DNA of 64,000 bases from Altericroceibacterium indicum (GCF_009828105.1 NZ_WTYQ01000001.1:124001-188000); one strand, 5' to 3'; positions 1 to 8,988 are shown, counted from the first letter of the stretch. The notes: generated from the letters alone by a model not told the origin. A program made the numbers and translations.

Positions 1-304
1 CGTCGATCGCATCATGCCCAAACTTGCGACGTGTATAATAGCTGGTGTCGCGATTAACCCGCTCAAGGTGGCCCTTATAGGCATCCAGCACAGGCCGGGC
101 CATCATGCCCCAATTGCCATTTTCGAGCTGGATCACTTCCTGGGTGACATCGTAATGCGCTGCCACTTTAGCCCAATAGGCTTCATTATCGGCAACAGGT
201 TTTCCGGCTAGCGCTGCTGGCGATGCAGCACGTAAATCGGAAGAGGCAAGGGCGGCACTTGTCAGCGCCGCCCCTTTCACGAACATTCTGCGATTGAGTG
301 TCAA
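1..304 (-). CDS. Tat-exported class V aminotransferase-like PLP enzyme (partial, N-terminus only)
   Basis: Only about the first 100 residues lie in the window; the rest runs off the left edge. The N-terminus reads MTLNRRMFVKGAALTSAALA, a clear twin-arginine signal (RRMFVK followed by a hydrophobic stretch), so the protein is probably exported folded with its cofactor. After the signal comes a segment containing QLENGNWGMM, which resembles the start of isopenicillin-N-epimerase/class V aminotransferase-like proteins. I chose the TTG start at 304 because GAGGA sits 7 bases upstream and the twin arginines follow; the first ATG is at 286. The gene begins 10 bases after the stop of the TonB receptor, and its ribosome site overlaps that stop, so the two are probably co-transcribed. 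The family call rests on a short segment and could change with the full sequence. Confidence 0.7.
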   Translation of the reverse strand, partial: MTLNRRMFVKGAALTSAALASSDLRAASPAALAGKPVADNEAYWAKVAAHYDVTQEVIQLENGNWGMMARPVLDAYKGHLERVNRDTSYYTRRKFGHDAID

Positions 305-314
305 ACGATCGTCC

Positions 315-2705
315 TCAGAATTGGAAACCCAGGCGGATATAATACTGCCCGCCATCTGTATCATAAGGGGCGTTTCGTGAATAAATCAGCCCGCGCACGG
401 CTTGATAGGTCGCTTCATCAGGATAGGCGTCGAACAGGTTTTCGGCACCTGCGCGAATAGTGAAATTATCTGTCAGGTCATATTTTACCGAAAGATCGAC
501 CAGGATCATCGAACCGAAATCCTGGAAAATCTGGCCATTGGCATTGTCGGAATAGTCGGTCCAGGATCCATAATAACGCGCTTTGGTCAGCACGCCGAAC
601 CGGCCAATGTCATAGCCCAGCGATGCGGTGGCGTTATGTTTGGGCAGCCCTTTTTCGAAGCGTTCCTTCTGGTCTTCGCTGCCGATGGTGGAGGACAGGC
701 CATTGCGCACTTCCGTGTCATTGTAATTATAGGCCAATGTCGCCTTCATCGTGCCATCGCCAAGGCGGGACATGTAGCTCAGCACAAGGTCCACCCCTTG
801 CGTGCGGGTGGCGAAGTCATTGGTATAGTAATTGACCGAGGTATAGCCATTGGGGTTGGGGGTTCCGGCTGGCACGGAGAAGCTCTTGGACAGGCCGAAA
901 CGGTCATTCACATCGACCCGGTAAAGATCGACACTGGCAGACAATCCACTGAAGGGCTGGGCGGTGAAACCCAATGTCAGCGATTTCGATGTTTCTGGCT
1001 TCAAGGGTTTCGCCCCCAGCGCTACGGCGATTGGATCACTGGGTGACAAGCGGCCCGCTGTGAAGATCGTCATCGTGCTGGTGTCGAGGCCCTGCGTCGT
1101 GCGCGAGGTGTTGAGCTGGCCCGGTGTCGGTGCATGGAAGCCGGTGGAATAGGTGCCGCGCAAAGCGAAAGCGTCGCTCAATGCCGCGCGGGCAGAAAGC
1201 TTATAAGTGAACTTGCTGCCAAATTCGGAGAAATCTTCGTAACGCCCGGCAGCGCCGAGGGTGAGCATTTCAACCGGTTGCCATTCAAGGTCACCATAGC
1301 CAGCGTAGCTGGTCTGGTTCCATTCGCCGGCGATCTTGTCGCTGAAACCGGGGAAGCCGTTGGAATTGGCGGCCAGGCCAACAGCTGCACCGGGGCCGAT
1401 GGCGTAGCTGGCTGGATCGCCCGCGGAAACGCCATAGGTTTCAACCCGGCGTTCGCCACCAAACGCCACGTTGATCGGGGCATAACCACCTGCATCAAGG
1501 CGATAGACGAAATCGGCATTGAGGTTGAATTCGCGCTGCTCCAGCCGGCCGAGGTAGAAGCTGGTCGGGCTCTTCGGGCCAAGCGAGGCATTGAGCGATT
1601 CATCCATTTTATATTCGATCCGGCTGCGGCCCCAGCTCGCACTCAGATCATAGGTGAAGGCAGAGTCACGGTCGGCACTGCGCACACCGCCAACGGTCTG
1701 GATATCGTTGAAATCCGTCCCGAAGCGGGGGGTGAAGCCAGTTGGATAAATACTGGTGAAATTGAAGCCGGGGAAGACGTCTGTGTCCTTGAACACATTG
1801 CCGGTGTTGGCCGGGTTGCGCCAGTTGAAGTCGGTCACGCCATTGCCGTCATTCACCGTTCCGAAGCCGTAAAGCTGTGCACTGTCGGTTACATCGTAAT
1901 GGGCATTGACTGCGCCGCGCACGGTTTCGAGGTCCGGCTGACCCCAGCGTTGCACGGGATTGGGAACGTCAAGCTCAGGGTGGGCTTCCTGAAAGGCAAT
2001 CGCATCGGCGCGCTGGCGGGTGCGCGACGTGGCATCGGACTTGTTATATTCGCCCGAAAATACGATGGAGCCGCGTTCCCCAAGGGCAAAGCCTGCTTGC
2101 AGAGCACCCTGATAATTTGTGCCATCACCCTTATAATATTGCGAAAACTGGGCGGTGCCGTTGATACCCGGTTCGTCATCGAGAATGATATTGATCACCC
2201 CGGCAATCGCATCCGAGCCATATTGCGCCGATGCGCCATCGCGCAAAACTTCGATGCGCTTGATGGCGGAATTGGGGATGGAGGCGAGGTCGGTTGCCTG
2301 CGCACCGCGCCCGCCCAGCAGGGCCGAGCGGTGATAGCGCTTGCCATTCACCAGCACCAGGGTCTGATCGGGTGACAGCCCGCGCAAAGTGGCGGGGCGG
2401 ACAAAGGCTTGCCCATCGGCTGCCGGAAGGCGCTGTACGTTGAAGCTTGGCAGCAATTGCGCCAGCGTATCGGAAAGGTCATCCGATATACTGGATTTCA
2501 CGGCATCGGCGCTCAGCACATCGACAGGTGCCATCGTATCGAATTGCGTGCGCGTGGCTTCGCGCGTGCCGGTGACGATGATCGTCGGGTTAAGGTCGGC
2601 ATTGGCCTCGCTGGCCATTGTATCGGCGCTGTCAGTGGCAGCAAAGGCTGGTGCACAATAGATAAGCGGAAGCGCCGCAGCAATGCGGGCAAACTTGAAA
2701 CGCAT
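315..2705 (-). CDS. TonB-dependent outer-membrane receptor
   Basis: This 796-residue protein has the TonB receptor layout: a signal peptide ending near AFAATDS, a TonB-box-like TIIVTGTR around residue 42, a plug domain with LRGLSPDQTLVLVNGKRYH and a long beta-barrel ending in YYIRLGFQF with a terminal phenylalanine, as required for outer-membrane insertion. Such receptors import scarce ligands (siderophores, vitamin B12, sugars, oligopeptides) with energy from TonB-ExbBD. The ligand cannot be read from the sequence. The next gene downstream encodes a Tat-exported PLP enzyme, which hints at an amino compound as substrate, but this is inference. The upstream gap of about 134 bases probably carries the promoter; no clear metabolite riboswitch or Fur box was seen there. 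Confidence 0.92.
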   Translation of the reverse strand: MRFKFARIAAALPLIYCAPAFAATDSADTMASEANADLNPTIIVTGTREATRTQFDTMAPVDVLSADAVKSSISDDLSDTLAQLLPSFNVQRLPAADGQAFVRPATLRGLSPDQTLVLVNGKRYHRSALLGGRGAQATDLASIPNSAIKRIEVLRDGASAQYGSDAIAGVINIILDDEPGINGTAQFSQYYKGDGTNYQGALQAGFALGERGSIVFSGEYNKSDATSRTRQRADAIAFQEAHPELDVPNPVQRWGQPDLETVRGAVNAHYDVTDSAQLYGFGTVNDGNGVTDFNWRNPANTGNVFKDTDVFPGFNFTSIYPTGFTPRFGTDFNDIQTVGGVRSADRDSAFTYDLSASWGRSRIEYKMDESLNASLGPKSPTSFYLGRLEQREFNLNADFVYRLDAGGYAPINVAFGGERRVETYGVSAGDPASYAIGPGAAVGLAANSNGFPGFSDKIAGEWNQTSYAGYGDLEWQPVEMLTLGAAGRYEDFSEFGSKFTYKLSARAALSDAFALRGTYSTGFHAPTPGQLNTSRTTQGLDTSTMTIFTAGRLSPSDPIAVALGAKPLKPETSKSLTLGFTAQPFSGLSASVDLYRVDVNDRFGLSKSFSVPAGTPNPNGYTSVNYYTNDFATRTQGVDLVLSYMSRLGDGTMKATLAYNYNDTEVRNGLSSTIGSEDQKERFEKGLPKHNATASLGYDIGRFGVLTKARYYGSWTDYSDNANGQIFQDFGSMILVDLSVKYDLTDNFTIRAGAENLFDAYPDEATYQAVRGLIYSRNAPYDTDGGQYYIRLGFQF

Positions 2706-2839
2706 GGTATGATTTCCCTGGACCCTGAAGTTCTGAAACGGGCCTTTAGGAACGATTCATGACAGCGTTGCTTCTGATTGGCGGCAAATAGAATACTTTA
2801 TTACAAATCAGTTGCGGCTGCGCTGGCCAGCGTTCGAGT

Positions 2840-4180
2840 TCACTCCATCCGATGACAAAAGCTGACATAGCGGGCATCGACATCATCCATGGCCGGGCCG
2901 GTCAGAAATTCGCGAGCCTGTGCGATCAGTAAGTCACCTTCGCGCTGCAATTGGCTTTTGCGTGTTTCATCATTGAGTGTGACAGAAGCATTGGCCAGCG
3001 CATCGAACATCACAAGGCAGGCGATGCGGTTACCCGCTACGGCGCTGCGGATGGCTCCAAAGCCGCGAAACAGGAAGTGATTGTAATCATCATCCAGCAG
3101 CACCAGCAGATCATCTTCGGGCCGTTCAGCTTCGCCAAACCGCATTCGTAAATCGCGCTTACCCAATTCCGCCGTGGCCGCGCCGAGCCAGTGCAGGACC
3201 GTGACAGCAGTGAAGGGGTCGTTGATACCGGGAGAAAGGGCGCGGCAGCCGATTTCCACCAGCTCATCAATCAGGAACTGGATGTCTTGTCCCGGCGTGC
3301 GCATTCCGCCGAGCGAGAAGCAATCACGAATCTCTTCATCGGGCGATTCATCAATCGCGGAAAAATCGCACCAGAATGCCAGTGGCACACCGGGGTGTAC
3401 GAAATCACCCGGTCTCAGGCCCAGCACGAGCTTGCCGCCTTTGCGCTCGGCTATTTTCTGCAATTGGCCAAAATCGACAAATTGCACATAGCCTGACCCT
3501 GCTGCTGCAATGGGATGGCCTTCTGGCCGGGCGAGGGGCGTTTCGCCGCGATTATCGCCGGGGAAGCGGTCTTTAATGCCTTTGAGCAGACGCTGGCCAA
3601 TTCCTTCCAGCACGGTGTTCACCCGGATCGAGGCTGGAATATGGTTGAGGAAATAGACCAGTACCATGATCGACAGGCCCATCAGCGCATAGGCCACCAG
3701 CAGCGACAATTGCGGCACGAAACCGGGCAGGGCATCATGATCGGCCAGCATGAAGCCAGCGCTTTCATTCTCCCCACGCACGGTGCGCAGCACGGTGATC
3801 GCATAGACAAAGGTGCCGATGAAGGTGGCGAGGCTCAATTGGTTACCCCGGTCCTCCATGAAATTGGTCAGCAAGCGCGGGCCATAATTGCCGCTGGCAT
3901 AGGCCACAGCCGCAATGGTGATCGAGAACACCGTTGCCGCCACACTGATCATCGAACTGGCGATCACGCTGAGCAGCGTATTCGCACCATCGGGGCGGGC
4001 CGTGTGGATTGCGGGAATGTCGTTGATCCAGTCCGCCCGGCCGGTGCGATCAATCCAGATGGTGGTGAGTGCCAGGAGCAGAGCGCTCAGGGCAAAAAGC
4101 GCTGGGTAGAACCAATAGCTGGCATTCAACCGCCGCCAGATTTCGCGGACTCTGCTAATCACGTAAATGCCTCCTGACAA
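2840..4180 (-). CDS. DUF2254 family membrane protein
   Basis: A 446-residue protein with an N-terminal membrane domain (segments near residues 20-42, 68-95, 115-130 and 160-182) and a soluble C-terminal half, matching DUF2254 (Pfam PF10011). The diagnostic parts are the first membrane helix before IWIDRTGRADW, the segment VFSITIAAVAYASGNYGPRL and the soluble motif ALSPGINDPFTA. The function of the family is unknown. It overlaps the upstream paralogue by 22 bases, so translation of the two is probably coupled, and both may form one hetero-oligomer. The shared SPGIND motif and order of segments show that the two copies come from an old duplication. Confidence 0.85.
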   Translation of the reverse strand: MSGGIYVISRVREIWRRLNASYWFYPALFALSALLLALTTIWIDRTGRADWINDIPAIHTARPDGANTLLSVIASSMISVAATVFSITIAAVAYASGNYGPRLLTNFMEDRGNQLSLATFIGTFVYAITVLRTVRGENESAGFMLADHDALPGFVPQLSLLVAYALMGLSIMVLVYFLNHIPASIRVNTVLEGIGQRLLKGIKDRFPGDNRGETPLARPEGHPIAAAGSGYVQFVDFGQLQKIAERKGGKLVLGLRPGDFVHPGVPLAFWCDFSAIDESPDEEIRDCFSLGGMRTPGQDIQFLIDELVEIGCRALSPGINDPFTAVTVLHWLGAATAELGKRDLRMRFGEAERPEDDLLVLLDDDYNHFLFRGFGAIRSAVAGNRIACLVMFDALANASVTLNDETRKSQLQREGDLLIAQAREFLTGPAMDDVDARYVSFCHRME

Positions 4181-5469
4181 CGGGCAAGCGCGGCCATCAG
4201 ATCATCCCGGTCTGCATCCAGTTCAGCCTTGCTGATGGTATGGGTGGCCAGACGTTCAGCTTTATTGTTCAAAAATACCATAAGCCCCAATGGGGCATCC
4301 CCTTGGCGAAACTGCCGGATCAATCGGGTATAATTGTCAATCATCCGCACCGATACGGCAGGGTAATCTGCTGCTGCCTGACGCAACTGCGCCAGCGGGG
4401 CGGCGAACAATCCGGCAAAATCCTGCCCCGGCAATTCGAAATGCGAAATTTCGGCATGATGCGGGGTAAGCCCCTCATCCACCCAATTATCAGCCTGACC
4501 TGCCATGGCATCGGTCAGCGCATCAACAGAGGTGAGGGCAGTATAAAAGTCGTTGATGCCGGGAGACAGCGCCCGCGCAGCAATTTCCACCAGCAGGCGA
4601 ATTTCAAACACCGGGCCTTGTCCGTTGGAACGGTAATCCCCGATAGCGATGCATTTGATGGCTTCTTTCTCACAGTCCTGTTCGCGCTCAAGCTGCAGGA
4701 TCGGTTCGCCCTTCAAGACATGCGCGCCGGGTGCCACGCAAAAGCGCAATTTCCCCGGACTTCTGCCCAACCTTTCATTCAGCCGATCCGTATCGATGCC
4801 TTCGATATAGCCCGTGCTCGGGGCCTTCACTTCCATTGCCCAATCACCTTGATGGGCAGGCGCGCCCACGACATTCACAATCGTCTTGCCGGAATTATGG
4901 CCGATGATCTCAATGGATGTATCGATGAACATGGTGCGGCCCAGATCATGCAAGGCCACTCCCATCAACCCGATCATGGCGACTTGAAAGCCAATGACCA
5001 GCAGGATCGAAAGCAGCGGCAATTTTGGCATTGGGGCTGCCGGATCGACAGCGGCTAGAACAATAAGTGCATATACAAGGCTGAAGGCCAGCGCGCTCAT
5101 CGCGATGCGGACCATGCTCTTGTCCAGCCAACGCTCCACAAGGCGGACGCCCAGATTGCCCGCCGCCAGCGTCAAAACCAGCAGCGTGATCGAGAAGTAA
5201 AGCGTGATAAAAGCCGCGCCCACAGCAACGGCGGTGCTGACAACTTCCTTGGCCGTTTCAGCACTGGCAATGGGGGTGAGCGAATGGTCCAGCAACCAAG
5301 CGGTTGCTCCTTCGCGGTCGAACCAGATCGTGAGCAGCGCAAACAAGGGCGCAAACAGCACTGCCACCATCGGAAGTGACCAATAATTGGCCACCAACCG
5401 GTGCAATGCCCATGATGTTACGCCGTTTAGCGATGCCCTGCGCGCCACGCGCCAATCCCCTTGGTTCAA
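4159..5469 (-). CDS. DUF2254 family membrane protein (second paralogue)
   Basis: A 436-residue homologue of the next gene downstream. It has four predicted membrane segments in the N-terminal half, the DUF2254-like stretch FSITLLVLTLAAGNLGVRLV and, in the soluble half, ALSPGINDFYTA, the counterpart of ALSPGINDPFTA in its neighbour. Overall identity by eye is low, so the pair is ancient rather than a recent tandem copy. The start at 5469 is an ATG; an internal start is possible because the first 20 residues are not obviously conserved. No catalytic residues are known for the family. The gene lies 106 bases downstream of nadA, separated from it by a strong stem-loop. Confidence 0.83.
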   Translation of the reverse strand: MNQGDWRVARRASLNGVTSWALHRLVANYWSLPMVAVLFAPLFALLTIWFDREGATAWLLDHSLTPIASAETAKEVVSTAVAVGAAFITLYFSITLLVLTLAAGNLGVRLVERWLDKSMVRIAMSALAFSLVYALIVLAAVDPAAPMPKLPLLSILLVIGFQVAMIGLMGVALHDLGRTMFIDTSIEIIGHNSGKTIVNVVGAPAHQGDWAMEVKAPSTGYIEGIDTDRLNERLGRSPGKLRFCVAPGAHVLKGEPILQLEREQDCEKEAIKCIAIGDYRSNGQGPVFEIRLLVEIAARALSPGINDFYTALTSVDALTDAMAGQADNWVDEGLTPHHAEISHFELPGQDFAGLFAAPLAQLRQAAADYPAVSVRMIDNYTRLIRQFRQGDAPLGLMVFLNNKAERLATHTISKAELDADRDDLMAALARCQEAFT

Positions 5470-5537
5470 CCGTCTCGTCAGCTAAGGGAATGCGCCGGGG
5501 AAGCAGAAGTGCCCGGAGGCTGGGCTTCAATCTCTAT

Positions 5538-5567
5538 CCGCCACCCCTGCACATGCAGGAGCGGCGG
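5538..5567. terminator. Strong stem-loop downstream of nadA
   Basis: The arms CCGCCACCCCTGCA and TGCAGGAGCGGCGG form a stem of about 13 pairs (three G-U type wobbles) with a four-base loop. It starts eight bases beyond the nadA stop. On the nadA strand no T-run follows, while on the plus strand TTT follows the stem. It may attenuate read-through from nadA into the DUF2254 pair or protect the nadA 3' end, rather than act as a classic intrinsic terminator. Confidence 0.5.
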
Positions 5568-5575
5568 TTTAAAAA

Positions 5576-6577
5576 TTACTGACCTTCGGCGCGGATACGG
5601 CCAAGATCGCCCTGGCCAATGGTGCCAGCAGCCATGCCTAACATATTGTCAAGGCTGCGCTTGGCGCGAAGGCGCAGGCCTTCTTCAATCTCGATCCGTG
5701 GTTCGAGATCGCGTAGGCAGGTGTAGAGCTTTTCCATGGTGTTAAGCGCCATGTAGGGGCAGATATTGCAATTGCAGTTGCCATCTGCGCCCGGTGCACC
5801 GATGAAATTCTTCTCCGGCAGCGCCTTTTGCATCTGATGAATGATATGCGGTTCCGTTGCCACGATCAGCGTATCGCCGCTGAAAGTTTTGGCGAATTGC
5901 AAAATTGCACTGGTCGAGCCGACATGATCGGCGTGGTCCACAATATGTGGTGGGCATTCCGGATGGGCTGCAATCGGCGCATCGGGATATTGCTCTTTCA
6001 GCTTCAGCAATTCGCGCTCGCTGAAGGCTTCATGCACGATGCAGACACCGGGCCATAGCAGCATATTGCGGTTGAATTTGCGGTTGAGATAGCCGCCAAG
6101 ATGGCGATCCGGCCCGAAGATGATCGGTTGATCTTCCGGAATCTGCTGCAAAATGGTTTCTGCGCTGGAACTGGTTACAATCACATCGGACAGGGCTTTC
6201 ACCTCGGTTGAGCAATTGATGTAAGTCAGCGCGATGTGATCAGGATGCTTTTCGCGGAAGGCTTTGAACTTTTCCGGCGGGCAACTGTCTTCCAGGCTGC
6301 AACCGGCATTCATATCCGGCAGAACCACGATCTTTTCGGGGCTGAGAATCTTGGCCGTATCGGCCATGAACTTCACACCGCAAAAGGCGATCACATCGGC
6401 ATCGGTATCAGCGGCCTTGCGGGACAGTTCCAGACTGTCTCCCACAAAGTCAGCCAGATCCTGAAGCTCAGGGCGCTGATAATAATGGGCGAGGATGACG
6501 GCATTGCGTTCCTTGCGCAGCCGATCAATTTCGGCGCGCAGATCGGTGCCAGTCGGGAGTTTTGTCTCGACGCTCAT
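5576..6577 (-). CDS. nadA: Quinolinate synthase NadA
   Basis: NadA condenses iminoaspartate with dihydroxyacetone phosphate to quinolinate in de novo NAD synthesis. The 333-residue protein has the start motif ILAHYYQRPELQD (about 28-40), GCSLEDSCP with Cys93, PGVCIVHEAF with Cys179 and CNCNICPYMALN with Cys273 near the C-terminus. Cys93, Cys179 and Cys273 are the expected three ligands of the oxygen-sensitive [4Fe-4S] cluster. No nadB or nadC is visible in the window, so the pathway is split. The start overlaps the end of the DUF4230 gene by four bases (ATGA), and that gene in turn overlaps the MBL hydrolase gene, so the three form one translationally coupled unit. Confidence 0.95.
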   Translation of the reverse strand: MSVETKLPTGTDLRAEIDRLRKERNAVILAHYYQRPELQDLADFVGDSLELSRKAADTDADVIAFCGVKFMADTAKILSPEKIVVLPDMNAGCSLEDSCPPEKFKAFREKHPDHIALTYINCSTEVKALSDVIVTSSSAETILQQIPEDQPIIFGPDRHLGGYLNRKFNRNMLLWPGVCIVHEAFSERELLKLKEQYPDAPIAAHPECPPHIVDHADHVGSTSAILQFAKTFSGDTLIVATEPHIIHQMQKALPEKNFIGAPGADGNCNCNICPYMALNTMEKLYTCLRDLEPRIEIEEGLRLRAKRSLDNMLGMAAGTIGQGDLGRIRAEGQ

Positions 6578-7278
6578 GGTTTGCTTTCTTCTTCCCCATC
6601 GAAGCGAACATTCACTGTGACATCCCCATAGCCTGCTACTTCGAGAGGTATAGCCAAATTCTGGTGAATGGCTTCTTTGGCAGCCACCCGTGCTAAATTC
6701 ATCAACACTGGATTGGCCGCCTGTTTTACCGCCTGTTGTTCAGCAAGGCGGGTGTTGTCGCGAGTCAATTTATCCTGCGCATCGCGGCTGATCCAAATGC
6801 CTTCGCGCAAATATTGTGCCCGTGCTTCATCCAGATTGGGCTTGCTTACCTGAACAGGCGGCAGCACCACATTCAATGTGCGGCTGGCTTCATTCCATGA
6901 AAGGCGGCTGGAATCCACTTGGGACAGATCAAGCGTGTAATTCACCCGTGCCGGGATCACGGCAACTTGCCTGCTCTGAATCGCTCCGAACAGGCGGCTA
7001 TCGGTCGATGCCACCACGGGGGAGAGCTGGGCGGAGAAAACGGTCAGCTTGTTCTGCTTTTCAAATGCGGTGATGCTGGTGGCCAGCGGATCGCCAATGT
7101 CTTCAGGCGCATAGGCCCGCCATGCGAAGAATGCAGCCAGTCCCAGCATGGCAATGAACAGCAGCCAGGGCACGGCCTGAATCCGCGCGAGGGACTTCTG
7201 CCGTTCCGGTGCCACTTCGGGCGCCAGTTCAGATGTTTGACGGATGGGCGTTTCCGAAGGCGTTAGTTTATTGTCCAT
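6574..7278 (-). CDS. DUF4230 domain membrane-anchored protein
   Basis: A 234-residue protein with a cytoplasmic N-terminus of about 35 residues, one transmembrane helix (roughly VPWLLFIAMLGLAAFFAW, residues 36-53) and an extracytoplasmic domain that fits DUF4230: a beta-rich part with TLDLSQVDSSRLSWNEASRT followed by a helical part and the ending GYGDVTVNVRFDGEEESKP. The family has no assigned biochemical role. The gene is wedged between the MBL hydrolase (16-base overlap) and nadA (4-base overlap), which shows co-expression but does not by itself prove a role in NAD synthesis. Confidence 0.8.
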   Translation of the reverse strand: MDNKLTPSETPIRQTSELAPEVAPERQKSLARIQAVPWLLFIAMLGLAAFFAWRAYAPEDIGDPLATSITAFEKQNKLTVFSAQLSPVVASTDSRLFGAIQSRQVAVIPARVNYTLDLSQVDSSRLSWNEASRTLNVVLPPVQVSKPNLDEARAQYLREGIWISRDAQDKLTRDNTRLAEQQAVKQAANPVLMNLARVAAKEAIHQNLAIPLEVAGYGDVTVNVRFDGEEESKP

Positions 7279-8132
7279 AGATCACCTGAACGAACCACAC
7301 AGCTCCTACGTTCCAGATCGAGAAGATGGGCTTTGACAGATTGTGCTGCAGCAGGAAGCAGTCTTTCGCTCAGCCCCTTATACATCAGAGGAACCATATC
7401 GCTCAGCATATGGGGTTGCTGTTCCAACAGGCGCAGAATTTGCCGTTCGCGCTGGCGGCGATGGCCGATCATGCCGCGCACCAATTGCCGCGTTTTTGTA
7501 ATCGCAGGGCCATGGGCAGGGTAATAAATCCGATCATCACGCTGATAGAGTTTGTCGAGGCTGGCAAGGTAATCAGCCATATCCCCATCAGGCGGCGCAA
7601 CCACGCTGGTGGACCACGCCATGACATGATCGCCGGTAAACAAAGCGCCGCTTTCTTCCAGTGCAAAACACAGATGGTTGGAAGTATGGCCCGGTGTCGC
7701 CACTGCCTTCAGTGTCCAGCCGGGGCCGGAAAGGCTATCGCCATCTTCCAGCACCTGGTCAGGGCGATATTCGAGATCAAAGGGCGCATCGGCGCGCGGC
7801 TCATCACTTTGCAACATCACCGCACCGCATCCTATGATCGGTGCGCCGGTCATCCGGGAAAGAGGAGCGGCGGCTGGTGAATGGTCCCGATGGGTATGGG
7901 TGCAGGTGATGGCGACCACTTTAGCCGCTCCGATAGCGGCGGTGAGGGCGGCCAGATGCTCTGCGTCATTTGGGCCGGGATCTAGCACCGTCAGTGCCTC
8001 TTGTGTCCCGATCAGGTAGCTTTGTGTTCCCGTGTAGGTATAGGGCGAGCCATTGGGCGCAAGCACCCGGCGGACCATGGGTTCCAGTTCTTCACACAGG
8101 CCAGTGGGCCAAGGTTTCGGGGGCATTGCCAT
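7263..8132 (-). CDS. MBL-fold metallo-hydrolase (LACTB2/glyoxalase II-like)
   Basis: This 289-residue protein has the dinuclear zinc signature THTHRDHS (His79, His81, Asp83, His84), a second-metal histidine in TPGHTSNHLCF and the bridging aspartate in FTGDHVMAW, with a later histidine in YPAHGPAI. The C-terminal 60 residues look like the small winged-helix domain found in the LACTB2/RNase-like branch of the family (RERQILRLLEQQPHML). Substrates in this branch range from thioesters to RNA, so no specific reaction can be given. It is the first gene of the overlapping MBL-DUF4230-nadA set. Confidence 0.85.
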   Translation of the reverse strand: MAMPPKPWPTGLCEELEPMVRRVLAPNGSPYTYTGTQSYLIGTQEALTVLDPGPNDAEHLAALTAAIGAAKVVAITCTHTHRDHSPAAAPLSRMTGAPIIGCGAVMLQSDEPRADAPFDLEYRPDQVLEDGDSLSGPGWTLKAVATPGHTSNHLCFALEESGALFTGDHVMAWSTSVVAPPDGDMADYLASLDKLYQRDDRIYYPAHGPAITKTRQLVRGMIGHRRQRERQILRLLEQQPHMLSDMVPLMYKGLSERLLPAAAQSVKAHLLDLERRSCVVRSGDLWTIN

Positions 8133-8184
8133 GGCTCGCCTATGGGCTTTGGCCCCGGAAAAGTCGAGCGTTTGTGCGGGTTTC

Positions 8185-8652
8185 TTACGGTAGAGCGATC
8201 AGTTCAGGCGCGAAATTTTGCGGTAACCTGCGCAGACGGAGCGGGGTTGCTAAAGGCAGCGAGGCACGCATATCCAACCTCTCAACGCGGTTATGCAGTG
8301 CTGTGATGTGTTGTGCCAGATCCTGCATTTCCTGTGGCAGAAGGAATATTTCTGGCAATTTTTCAGAGAGATAGGTTGGTTTCTTGAGGCGGCAATAGTG
8401 GCGTAATTCCTGCTCACTCAATTCCCCGTCCAGGCAGGCTTTATGATTCAAAAGCCAAGCCAGTACATTCATCAGTAAAGTTCGACTGCGTGTAATCTGG
8501 CGCGCCAGTGCGACACTTCTTTCGATGTCATCAGAATTGTCAATGATATCAGAGTATTCAAAGACTACGCGTGCCTCTTCAGCAAGCGTAATAGCTTCCA
8601 AATAAAGTGATTCGATGATGGTGGCATGAAGTTTCATTGTGTGCTTTTTCAT
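8185..8652 (-). CDS. DUF1465 family protein
   Basis: A 155-residue soluble, mostly helical protein that fits DUF1465, a small family found mainly in alphaproteobacteria. The most characteristic part is the middle, LLMNVLAWLLNHKACLDGEL, followed by an acidic/charged helix. The C-terminal 40 residues are a further helix and a less regular tail. The function is unknown. The start at 8652 gives MKKHTMKLH; the ATG at 8637 is an alternative and neither has a strong ribosome site. It lies close to two DUF465 genes and ptsP, a grouping I associate with sphingomonads. Confidence 0.72.
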   Translation of the reverse strand: MKKHTMKLHATIIESLYLEAITLAEEARVVFEYSDIIDNSDDIERSVALARQITRSRTLLMNVLAWLLNHKACLDGELSEQELRHYCRLKKPTYLSEKLPEIFLLPQEMQDLAQHITALHNRVERLDMRASLPLATPLRLRRLPQNFAPELIALP

Positions 8653-8778
8653 TCGGTGCGACCCGTTATCAGGATGAGATTTGCGGAACTGTTTTGTTCT
8701 CAGCTAGCCTGATACAGGGTTTTGAAGCGCACCCAAGATGGGGCAAATGCTTACTTTGTACCGACATCTCCTGATTGA

Positions 8779-8988
8779 TTATGCAATGATATCAGGGGTT
8801 AAGTAGTCTTCGATGATCGATAATTGGTCTCGAAGGCGAAGTTTGCGCTTCTTGAGCCGGGCAATCTGCAACTGATCTTTATTGTCAGAGGCGCTCAGTG
8901 CTTCAATCGCTGCATCGAGGTCACGATGCTCTATGAAGAGCGCAGTACGGCGTTTGCGCATCTCATCTTCGGTCATTGCGCGGTTCAT
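8779..8988 (-). CDS. DUF465 (YdcH-like) small protein
   Basis: A 69-residue protein made almost entirely of two charged helices: an acidic/basic first helix (EDEMRKRRTALFIEHRDLDA) and a second rich in lysine and leucine (QIARLKKRKLRLRDQLSIIE). This helical hairpin with the RLKKRKLRLRDQ signature is typical of the DUF465/YdcH family. Function unknown. It is transcribed away from a second DUF465 gene 170 bases to the right. The short ending YLTPDIIA is less conserved. Confidence 0.75.
   Translation of the reverse strand: MNRAMTEDEMRKRRTALFIEHRDLDAAIEALSASDNKDQLQIARLKKRKLRLRDQLSIIEDYLTPDIIA

Noticed and set aside
1134-2375. 413-codon open frame on the plus strand inside the TonB receptor gene
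   Set aside because: It lies wholly antisense to a gene with clear family motifs; its translation shows no domain or ribosome site and reflects the codon bias of the opposite strand.
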